This document shows positions 16,607 through 26,100 of a DNA stretch of 34,896 bases, piece by piece. This DNA comes from Akkermansia muciniphila (GTDB lineage: Bacteria > Verrucomicrobiota > Verrucomicrobiia > Opitutales > Opitutaceae), in contig CAMCHD010000004.1 in the NCBI GenBank assembly GCA_945874545.1, positions 1-34,896 on the forward strand, read 5' to 3'. The notes beneath the pieces were generated by a model. It saw nothing but the letters and a program-made list of their open reading frames with translations. It had not been told where the DNA came from and made no database searches. Made by a program: the position numbers and the translations under genes. Every line of letters begins with the position of its first letter. The stretch's first letter is position 1.

Positions 16607-18340
16607 ATGCGCACCCTCTGCCTGGCCTTGGCCACCGCCTTGGCCTTATTCAGCCCGCTCGCCCACGCCGACACCTCCGTCCCGACCGCCCCCGCCGCAT
16701 TAGGCACCGCAACCGCCGAGCCCGCCGTGGACGAGTCCGCCATGCCCTGGCTCAAAGCCCGCCCCGAGGCACTCCAGCGCTGGGACGACCTCACCTTCGG
16801 CCTCTTCATGCACTGGGACCCCTCCAGTCTGCTCGGCGTCGAAATCAGCTGGCACAAACAATCCCGCGTGGACGTCGCCGGCGAGGGCGACATCCCCGAC
16901 GCGGTTTACAACAACCTCTACCGCTCCTTCAACCCCGCCCAGTTCGACGCCCGCGCCTTTGTGCAAGTCGCCAAGGACGCCGGCATGCGCTACATCGTGC
17001 TCACCTCGAAGCACCACGGCGGCTTCTGCATGTTCGATTCGGCCCTCACCGACTTCGATATCATGAACACCGCCTTCAAACGCGACATCGTCAAAGAACT
17101 CGCCGAGGCCACCCGCGAAGCCGGCCTCGCCTTCGGTTTTTATTACTCCCAGCCCGACTGGCACCACCCCGACTTCATCCGCAAAGACTTCGACGCCTAC
17201 CGCCCCTACCTCTACGGCCAGCTCCGCGAACTCCTCACCAACTACGGCCGCATCGACATGATCTTTTTCGACGGCCTCTTTTACGGCGAAAAAGAGTATA
17301 AATCCCGCGAGCTCTTCAAAATGATCCGCGAGCTCCAGCCCGACGTCGTCATCAACAACCGCTGCGGCCTGCCCGCCGACTACGACACCCCCGAACAGGT
17401 CGTCGGCGCGTTCCAAAACACCCGCCCCTGGGAATCCTGCATGACCCTCGGCACCTCCTGGTCCTGGAAAACCTACGACACCTTCAAATCCCCCGCCGAC
17501 TGCATCCGCATCCTCGTCCAGACCGTCGGCGGCGACGGCAACCTCCTCCTCAACGTCGGCCCCATGCCCACCGGCATCATCGAGCCCCGCCAGGCCGCCA
17601 TCCTCAAACAAATCGGCGACTGGCTGCGCGTGAACGGCGAGTCCATCTACGCCCTCGAAGGCGGCCCCTACAAACCCTCCGCCTGGGGCGCCTGCACCTC
17701 CAAGGACCGCACCCTCTACGTCCACGTCCTCTCCTGGTTCGACGCCCCCGAGTTTTTCCCCGCCCTCCCCACCCGCATCGCCAGCGTCACCCGCCTCGAC
17801 GGCCGCCCCGTCGCCTTCACCCAGGACGAGCGCGGCGTGCGTTTCGAAGTCCCCGAAACCGAACGCGACCCGCTCAACACCATCCTCAAGGTAACCCTCG
17901 CCCCCGACGGCCCCGCTGCCGCCGCCATCGCGCCCATCCTCGTCCCGACCCGCTCCCTCGCCCGCTTCCAGAAAGTCACCGCCTCGCACCACCCCGATAC
18001 CGCCGCCCTCGTGGTGGACGACGACCCCGCCACCGAGTGGACCTCCCCCTCCCGCCAATGCTGGATCGAGGTGGACCTCGGTGCCGACCGCCGCTTCGAC
18101 CGGGTGGACATCCGCGAAGAAGGCCACGAGTGGGAACCCCGCACCTCCGATTTCGAACTCCTCATCCGCGCCGAAGGCACCGCCCCCGACGCCTGGACCA
18201 CCCTCGATAAGGGCAACAAAATCGGCCACACCTACAGCAAGAGTTTCGCCCCCGCCACCGCCCGCTACATCCGCCTAAAAATCAACGACGCCGGCAAACT
18301 CCCCCACTTCTCCGAGATCCAAGTTTACACTCATCCTTAA
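16607..18340 (+). CDS. Exported GH29 alpha-L-fucosidase with C-terminal F5/8-type (discoidin/CBM32-like) domain
   Basis: The protein has 577 residues with signal peptide MRTLCLALATALALFSPLAH-A. GH29 enzymes are retaining alpha-L-fucosidases. Family strings are LTFGLFMHWDPSS, VLTSKHHGGFCMFDS, FGFYYSQPDWHHPDF and the nucleophile D222 in IDMIFFDGLF. GNLLLNVGPMPTGII ends the barrel near residue 325. A small beta domain follows, and residues about 450-577 form an F5/8-type C domain (VVDDDPATEWTS, WIEVDLGADRRFDRVDI, ARYIRLKIND) for carbohydrate binding. The start lies 7 bp after the transporter stop, indicating tight coupling in one operon. It complements the GH95 enzyme: GH95 enzymes usually act on alpha-1,2-fucosides, while GH29 members vary more. 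The linkage preferred here cannot be read directly. Confidence 0.92.
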   Translation: MRTLCLALATALALFSPLAHADTSVPTAPAALGTATAEPAVDESAMPWLKARPEALQRWDDLTFGLFMHWDPSSLLGVEISWHKQSRVDVAGEGDIPDAVYNNLYRSFNPAQFDARAFVQVAKDAGMRYIVLTSKHHGGFCMFDSALTDFDIMNTAFKRDIVKELAEATREAGLAFGFYYSQPDWHHPDFIRKDFDAYRPYLYGQLRELLTNYGRIDMIFFDGLFYGEKEYKSRELFKMIRELQPDVVINNRCGLPADYDTPEQVVGAFQNTRPWESCMTLGTSWSWKTYDTFKSPADCIRILVQTVGGDGNLLLNVGPMPTGIIEPRQAAILKQIGDWLRVNGESIYALEGGPYKPSAWGACTSKDRTLYVHVLSWFDAPEFFPALPTRIASVTRLDGRPVAFTQDERGVRFEVPETERDPLNTILKVTLAPDGPAAAAIAPILVPTRSLARFQKVTASHHPDTAALVVDDDPATEWTSPSRQCWIEVDLGADRRFDRVDIREEGHEWEPRTSDFELLIRAEGTAPDAWTTLDKGNKIGHTYSKSFAPATARYIRLKINDAGKLPHFSEIQVYTHP

Positions 18341-18351
18341 AAGTCGCGCCG

Positions 18352-18400
18352 CCCAACGCCCATCTCCCATCTCCCATCGCCCATCTTCCATCATCCATGA
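18352..18400 (+). repeat. Heptanucleotide tandem repeat running into a start codon
   Basis: Seven units in register: CCCAACG, CCCATCT, CCCATCT, CCCATCG, CCCATCT, TCCATCA and TCCATGA. The last unit contains the ATG (18397-18399) of the following GH43 gene. It fills most of the 56-bp spacer after GH29. Such a tract can change length by slippage, which would alter the leader but not the reading frame. Confidence 0.8.
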
Positions 18401-19812
18401 CCCCTCCCCTCCGTCTCTGCTCCGCCGCCCTGCTCGCCCTCCTCGCCGCGCTGCCCGTCGCGCGCGCCTACAACCCCTTCCTCCCCGGCTGGGAATACAT
18501 CCCCGACGGCGAACCCCGCGTCTTCGGCGACCGTATCTACCTCTACGGCTCGCACGACCGCGCCAGCGGCGACGCGTATTGTGATTACCAATACCGTGTC
18601 TGGTCCGCACCCCTCTCCGACCCCACCACCTGGACCGACCACGGCGTCAGTTTTTCCACCCGCGACCAGGAAGGCCACAAGGACGATGTCGACTACTCCA
18701 ACAACCGCCTATACGCCCCCGACCTGATCGAAAACCACGGCCAATACTGGCTCTACGCCTACGTGGTCGGCGCCCCCTGCGCCGTCGCCGTCAGCGACCA
18801 CCCGGCCGGTCCCTTCAAGTTTGTTTCCAAGATCAAGGCCCCCGCCGGCTCCAACAACGAGTTCGGCGGCTGGGGCCAATACATCGACCCCGGCGTGCTG
18901 GTCGATGACGACGGCCGCGTTTACATCTACTGGGGCTACAAACGCTCCGCCATGGCCGAGCTCGATCCCAAGACCATGGTGGACATCCTCCCCGGCACCC
19001 TGATCAACGACATCATCCCGGTCGAGGAACCCTTCAAATTCTTCGAGGGCTTCTCCCCGCGCAAAATCAACGGCGTTTACTACCTGGTCTACGCCGCCGG
19101 CGATTCCCTCGTCTACGCCACCGCCGCCAAGCCCACCGGCCCCTTCACCTATCGCGGCGCCATCATCCGCAACCGCGGCGACAACCCCGGCGGCAACATC
19201 CACGGCGGCCTCGCCCAGGTGAACGGCCAGTGGTATATCACCTACCACCGCCAGAGCCACAACGCCGAGTTCTCCCGCCGCGCCTGCGCGGAACGCGTCA
19301 CCATCGAGGCCGACGGCACGATCAAGGAGGTCGAGCAAACCTCCCTCGGCTTTAAGCAAAGCCTCGACCCCTCGGTCAAAGTCCCCGCCGACGTCACCTG
19401 TGTGCTTCGCGGCGGCCCTTACGTAATGGAGTTCGACTACAACACCCGCGCCGTCATCAACACCAAGAACGGCGCCGTGGTGGGCTACAAATACTTCGAG
19501 TTCGGCCCCAAGTCCCGCCCGCTGACCCTGCACACCGAACTGCGCGACCACGGCCTCGCCGGCACGATCGAGGTCTGGCTGGACGCCCCCAACGCCGAAA
19601 AAGGCCGCCGCATCGGCACCGTCACTATCGAGCCGACCAAGAAGGACGCCCGTTCCTACGCCCCCGGCGACGGCTGGCGCACGATCTCGGTCCCGGTGGA
19701 AAAAGTGGAGGGCCGCCACGCCCTCTTTTTCCGTTTTGTGTCGGCCTCCGGCGTGCCGACCAACGCCGCCCTCGCCGACCTCCGCAGCTTCGGCTTCACC
19801 AAGAAGAAGTAG
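18397..19812 (+). CDS. Exported GH43 glycosidase with C-terminal beta-sandwich (CBM6-like) domain, distinct type
   Basis: The protein has 471 residues with signal peptide MTPPLRLCSAALLALLAALP-VARA. The propeller begins YNPFLPGWEYIPDGEPRVF, a form common among beta-xylosidase/arabinofuranosidase-type GH43 enzymes. The triad is base D37 in YIPDGEP, modulator D164 in QYIDPGVLVDDDG and acid E217 in KFFEGFSPRK. NIHGGLAQVNGQWYITYHRQ closes the propeller near residue 290. The C-terminal part (about 340-470) has VVGYKYFEFGP and HALFFRFVSASG, as in CBM6-like domains after this GH43 type. It differs clearly from the three tandem GH43 paralogues, so it probably has another substrate. It ends the GH97-transporter-GH29-GH43 group. 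Its start codon lies inside a heptamer repeat, without a Shine-Dalgarno motif. Confidence 0.9.
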   Translation: MTPPLRLCSAALLALLAALPVARAYNPFLPGWEYIPDGEPRVFGDRIYLYGSHDRASGDAYCDYQYRVWSAPLSDPTTWTDHGVSFSTRDQEGHKDDVDYSNNRLYAPDLIENHGQYWLYAYVVGAPCAVAVSDHPAGPFKFVSKIKAPAGSNNEFGGWGQYIDPGVLVDDDGRVYIYWGYKRSAMAELDPKTMVDILPGTLINDIIPVEEPFKFFEGFSPRKINGVYYLVYAAGDSLVYATAAKPTGPFTYRGAIIRNRGDNPGGNIHGGLAQVNGQWYITYHRQSHNAEFSRRACAERVTIEADGTIKEVEQTSLGFKQSLDPSVKVPADVTCVLRGGPYVMEFDYNTRAVINTKNGAVVGYKYFEFGPKSRPLTLHTELRDHGLAGTIEVWLDAPNAEKGRRIGTVTIEPTKKDARSYAPGDGWRTISVPVEKVEGRHALFFRFVSASGVPTNAALADLRSFGFTKKK

Positions 19813-19969
19813 CCCGTGGCCCAAATCGGGCGAATTTATGTCGGGCTCTGGTGGCGTTGAAACTTGTCTCGTCATTTTGCCGTAAGCACATCACTCGCAA
19901 CGATTTTAGATCAACGCTAGACGACCCTGTCCGCTCTGCGGCTTTCGCCGTGCCGGGCCCGATTTTGTA

Positions 19970-19997
19970 TCAATTCTCACAAACTCATGAGAATTGA
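19970..19997. promoter_or_regulatory. Perfect 10-8-10 dyad upstream of the GH44-GH29 gene
   Basis: TCAATTCTCA (19970-19979) and TGAGAATTGA (19988-19997) are perfect inverted repeats around an 8-nt loop. They lie about 110 bp before the start I prefer for the giant enzyme, in the least GC-rich part of the 291-bp spacer. It could be an operator for a dimeric regulator or a hairpin in the 5' leader. An alternative ATG (19987) lies at the loop edge, which makes that ATG a poor start. Confidence 0.45.
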
Positions 19998-20103
19998 GGA
20001 CACTCCTTTGCCCATTCACAGGCTGCGTTTTCGCAATTCATCAACCTTTGTAATAATCGCTATGGTTTTTGCCCCCAGTTTCCCCGCTTGGACAGCTCTT
20101 GGT

Positions 20104-23100
20104 ATGTCATTTCGGCAGAGTGTCCTCCCCTTGCTCTTTGTCGTGTTGGCGAGCCTTTCCGCCGGATTTGTCACCGCCCCCTCCGCCCACGCCCAGACCG
20201 CCCACGACGGCTTCGCCTACACCAATGGAGCCAATCTCGTCGGACAGTCCGGCGGCTCCGGCTGGTTGGGCAACTGGCTAGCCATCGGCAGCCCCACCCC
20301 CGCCACCTCGCCCCTCATCACCTCGACCGGCCTCGACTTCCCCGGCTACACCAGCACCGGCGGAGCCCTCCGGGACACCGGCGGTGCCTTCGCCGCCACC
20401 CGCCAATGGTTCACCCCCGCCACCGGCTTCGCCAACGGCACCACCATCTGGTTCTCCTGCCTCGTCCGCGCCACCAATACCTCCACCAGCGACACCCTCG
20501 TCCTCCCCTTCGGCGACAAAGGCAGCACCACCTCCGGCCACGGCATCGCCTTCGCCACCAAGGCCACCGCCAACGGCTCCACCAGCTCGTCCGATACCTA
20601 CGTTTACCTCCGCCACGGCTCCTCCCTTCACGGCACCGACGGCACCACCTCCGGCCCCGGCCTGCTCGCCGCCCTCGGCACCTCCAAGACCATCCTCGTC
20701 GTCGGCCGCTTCACCCTCTCCACCTCTTCGAACTCCGACGTCCTCGATGTCTGGGTAAACCAAACCACCGCCCCCACCGGCGACGCCCCCCTCCGCCGCA
20801 CCGGTTTCACCGCCTCCCGCTCTTCCACCGCCAGCGATGGCCGCGCCCTCCTCTACTTCGGCAGCGCCGCCCAAAGCACGGTGGACGAGTTCCGCATCGG
20901 CACCTCCTACGCCGCCGTCACCACCGGCCTTACCCCCGCCACGCCCCCCGCCATCACCCTCGACACCCCTTCGCAGGATCAGCTTTTCGCCTCACCCGCC
21001 ACCATCTCGCTCACCGCCACCGTCACCCCCGGCGCCGCCACCATTAAAAAAGTCCTTTTCTACAACGGCGCCACCCTGCTCGGCGAAGACACCACCGCCC
21101 CGTATTCCTTCAACTTTACCAACGTCCCCGCCTCCCAGCCCAAGCTCTCCGCCCGCGTCGTTTACGATCTCACCGCCGGCCAAAATGCCGACTACGTCCA
21201 GCAATCCGCCACCCGCTCGGTCTACGTCCTCGACAACTCCCCCGTCACCTTCGCCGTCAACACCCAGGCCTCCCGCCGTGCCATCAGCCCCTACATTTAC
21301 GGCACCAACAACATCTCCAACTCCGCCCAGCTCCGAGAGTTGAACTTTACCCTCAACCGCCGCGGCGGCGAGGTCGAGTCCCGCTACGACTACCAGACCA
21401 ACTCCAATAACATCGCCAAAAACTGGTATTTCACGACCGACAGCGCCTCCGGCACCCCTGCCTCCGAGGTAGGCGGCTACATTAAAGCCACCTTCGACGC
21501 CCAAGCCGAGGTCATGGTCACCGTGCCCACCATCGGCTGGATGCCCAAACCCGGCACCCACTCCTTCTCTCAAACCAAATACGGACTCCAAACCTCTAAC
21601 GTCCCCTTTGGCTCCGGCGACGCCGGCATCGGCATCCTCCAACTCGATGCTTCCGGCAACATCATCCCTTACAACCCCGCCACCGCCGTCGCCGACCGCG
21701 CCGCCAACGCCGGCAACCCCACCGTCGAGCTCACCCCCAACCACCCCGACCCCCGCTTCCGCTCCGACCGCAACGACGCCAACTACCTGCCCGCCAACCC
21801 CCTGGCCTACCAAAGCGGCTTCATCGACACCCTCATCTCGCAATGGGGCACCGTCGCCAACGGCGGGGTTCGCTTCTACACCCTCGATAACGAACCAGGC
21901 CTCTGGGATTACGTCCACCGCGACCTCTGGGGCGGCTCCAACGTCACCAAGGAAGAGATCCGCGACTACACCATCGCCTACGGCAACATGATCCGCGACC
22001 GCGATCCCGCCGCCCAGATCCTCGGCCCCAGCGAGTGGGGCTGGGCCGAGGCCGACGACTACTATCCTTGGCTGCTCGCCCAGCTTCAAGCCAGTGAGAC
22101 CGCCACCGGCCGCCGCTCCCTCGATATCCTCACCGTGCACTACTACGCCGGCTACCCCGGCGCTGAAGGCACCCTCGACCGCCTCTTCGGCCTCAACCGC
22201 AGCACCCGCTCCCTCTGGGATCCCAACCACACCGACGAGAGCTGGATCAACTCCAAGATCAACCTCATCCCCACCATGCGCTCCTGGGTCGCCGCCAACT
22301 ACCCAGGCACCAAAATCGGCATCACCGAATACAACTGGTCCTTTAACGACTTTGATAACTCCATGGCCGGGGCCGTCATCCAGGCCGAGGTCCTCGGCAT
22401 CTTCGGCCGCGAAGGCCTCGACCTCGCCACTCGCTGGGGCTCCTCCGCCAACAATCCGTCAAATCTCATCTTCAAGGGCATGAAGATGTTCCGCAACTAC
22501 GACGGCCGCCGCTCCTCCTTCGGCGACACCTCCGTCGCCGCCACCACCTCCGCTAACCCCGACGAGATCAACGCTTTCGCCGCCGAGCGCTCCACCGATG
22601 GAGCCCTCACCCTCATGGCGGTCAACAAGCAGCCCTCCGGCGATCGCTCCACCACCTTCTCCCTCGCCAACTTCGCCCACCGCGGCACCGCCCAAGCCTG
22701 GCGCCTCGATTCCTCCGGCGTCATCGCCCGCCTGCCCGACCTCACCGTCACCGGCAACGCCCTCGCCACCACCCTGCCGCCCCAGACCATCACGATCTAC
22801 GTCCTCCCCACCGCCGCCAACCTCATCGCCCCCCAGGTCACCGCCCCCGTGCCCGCCAATGGCGCGCTCAACGTCCCCACCAGCCTCACCGCCGCCTGGA
22901 CCCCCTCCGCCAACACGTCCCTCTACCACGTCTACCTCGGCACCAGCCAATCCGCCGTCGCCGCCGCCACCCCCGCGACCTCCGGCATCTACCGCGGTGC
23001 CAGCGCCACCCCCGACTTCGACCTTACCAGCCTGACCGGTAACACCACCTACTACTGGCGCGTGGACGCCGAGGCCACCGGCGGCACCACCACCGGTGCC

Positions 23101-26100
23101 GTCTGGAGCTTCACCACCGCCCTACCTCCCCGCGGTGTCGTCACCCTCAACTCCGGAGACGGCTTCGGCTCCAGCTCCTACAACGCCGCCGGCAACTGGA
23201 GCAACTCCGCCGCCCCCTCCCTCGCCAACGACTACTTCACCTCCAACAAGGAACTCCGCAGCCCCGCCGGCGCCTCCGGCACCACCCCCTTCGGCGGTTA
23301 CTCGCTCTCCCTCGACTCCAACGGCACCCTGACGACCAAGGGCGCCAACAACAACACCCTCGCCATCGAGCGTCTGTTCCTGAACGGCGGCCGCATCCGC
23401 GTCGGCGACCAGAACAATCTGGTTACCATCTCCGGCTCCCTCGCTCAGGTCACCGCCGCCTCCACCCTCGACGCCGACCAGGCCTCCCGCACCCTCGTCA
23501 TCGCCTCTCCCCTCACCGGCTCCGGCCGCCTCACCATCGCCTCCGGCACCGGCACCGGCGGCGTCGTCCGCCTCTCCGGCGTCAACGACGCCTTCACCGG
23601 CCCCTGGATCATCAACTCCGGCGCCACTCTCCAGGTCGGCAACGGCGGCGCCACCGGCTCCCTCGGCTCCGGCGACCTCACCCACAACGGTGCCCTCACC
23701 TTTAACCGCACCGGCCTGCTCACCGTCCCCGGCGACATCTCCGGCTCCGGCACCCTCACCCTCAACTCCGCCCTCGCCCTCACCCTCGACGGCGCCAGCA
23801 CCTACACCGGAGCCACCACCGTCTCCACCGGTTCGCTCTTCGTCACCGGCTCCTTGGGCAATACCACGGTCTCCGTCGCCTCCGCCGCCACCCTCGGCGG
23901 CGACGGCGCCTTCGCCGGTCCCGTCACCGTCCAGGGCACCTTCGCCCCCGGTGCCACCGGCCAGAACTCCACCGGCCACCTCACCTTCGGTGGCTCCCTG
24001 ACCCTCGCCACCACCACCACCACCCGCCTAGAGCTCAACCGCACCGCCGCCGTCACCCACGACGCCGTGGCCGTCACCGGCGCCTTCACCGCCGCCGGCT
24101 CGCTCGTGATCACCAACCTCGGCGACGCCCTCGTCGCCGGCGATAGCTTTGCCCTTTTCAACAAGGCCCCCACCTCCGGCGCCTTCGCCAACGTCACCCT
24201 GCCCGCGCTCCCCGCCGGCCTCACCTGGCAAAACAACCTCGCGGTCAACGGCACCGTCTCCGTCCTCGGCGCCAATCCCCCCGGAGAACCCGCCGATCCC
24301 GCCCCCGCCGACGACGCCACCGGCCTCTCGCCCCGGCCCGACCTCTCTTGGACGCCCGGCGACGCAGCCGTCACCCACCGCGTTTACCTCGGCACCAACG
24401 AGGCCGCCGTCGCCGCCGCCACCCCCGCCACCGCCGGCATCTACCAGGGCGAACAAACCGCCACCACCTTCACCCCGCCCGCCGACCTCCTGCCCGCCAC
24501 CACCTACTACTGGCGCATCGACCAAGTCGGCCCCGGCGGCGTGACCGCCGGCCCCGTCTGGTCCTTCACCACCGCCGCCTACTACGTCTCCACCAGAGAG
24601 CCCTTTAACTACACCCTCGCCGCCAACCTCACCGCCCAGAACGGCGGCACCGGTTGGCGCGGCCCCTGGCTGGCCGCCACCCACTCCTCGGTCATCGACC
24701 CCCTTATCGTCGGTGCCGGCCTCACCCACCCGAACCTCGTCACCACCGGCAACGCCGTGCGCGACACCAGCGGCACCCGCTTCACCAACGCCCGCAAGTG
24801 GTTCGAGCCCGCCACCCCCATTCCGAATGGCACCACCGTGTGGTTCTCCGCCCTCGTGTCGTATAACATTAATCACAACAGCGACCTGCTCATCCTGCCC
24901 TTCGGCAACTCCACCGAGAGCCAGAACACCAACGGTCTGGGCATCGCGATCAACTCCCGCCTCACCGCCTCCGGTGCCACCGATGCCAACGCCCGCGTCT
25001 ATCTGCGCAACGCCTACACCAACTACGGTATTGGCGGCTCCACTACGGGCGCGGGCTTGAGCGCCGCCCCCATCGGCACGCCCTTCCTCGTCGTCGGCCG
25101 CTTCACCCTCTCCACCACGGCCAACGCCGACACCCTCGACGTCTGGGTAAACCCCTCCGCCGCCCCCGCCGCCAACAGCACCCTGCGCCTCACCGGCTTC
25201 ACCGCCCCCCGCACCCCCGCCACCAGCGCCGGCAACTTCGTGCTCTACTCCGGCTACAGCGCGCAAAGCGCCATAGACGAACTCGCCCTCGGCACCTCCT
25301 ACGCCGACGTCACCCGCAACATCACCGGCTCCGTCCAGCTCACCGCCACCGTCAACGGCCCTTCCCAGATCGACCTCTCCTGGACCGACCAGACCTTCAA
25401 CACCACCGGCTTCCGCCTCGAACGCGCGCCCACCCCCACCGGCACCTACACCCTGCTCGCCGAGGTCGGCCCGGGCGACGGCACCTACACCGACACCGGC
25501 CTGCCCGCCGCCTCCACCTACTGCTACCGCCTCACCGCCGACCACGCCTCCGGCGGCGTCATTTCGAGCAACATCGCCATCGAGAGCACGCCCCTCGCCA
25601 ACCACGTCCCGGTCATCCCGACCTTCGAGTTCCAAAAACGGAAACACGGCCTCTTCGTTCACTACGTGTTTGGCGGCTTCATGGGCGACTACACCGCCCT
25701 CGGTTACCAGCAAGGCTACCCCACCACCATCGACCAGCTGGTCAACGCCTTTAACGTCAACACCTTCGCCGACCAGGTCGCCAGCATGGGGGTCGAATAC
25801 CTCATCTTTACCGCCTACCACGCCAACATGAACGTGCTCTACCCGAGCACCAAGATGGCCGCCTGGCGCGGCCCCGGCCACGCCACCACTTCCCGCGACC
25901 TCCTCGGCGAGATCTGCGACGCCATGGCCCTCAAAGGCATCAAGGTCCACTTTTACATGCACATCGACATCGGCCAGGACTTCAGTCCTGCCGACCGTGT
26001 CGCCACCGGCTACGACCTCGCCGACCGCACCACTTGGAACTCGTTTATGAACGAGATCGTCGGTGAGATCGGCACCCGCTACGGCAGCCGCCTCGAAGGG

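Noticed and set aside
16607-18340. A fucoidan-degrading locus, suggested by GH29 plus GH95.
   Set aside because: No sulfatase or GH107/GH168-like gene is present, while GH44, GH31, GH26 and GH43 point to plant hemicellulose.
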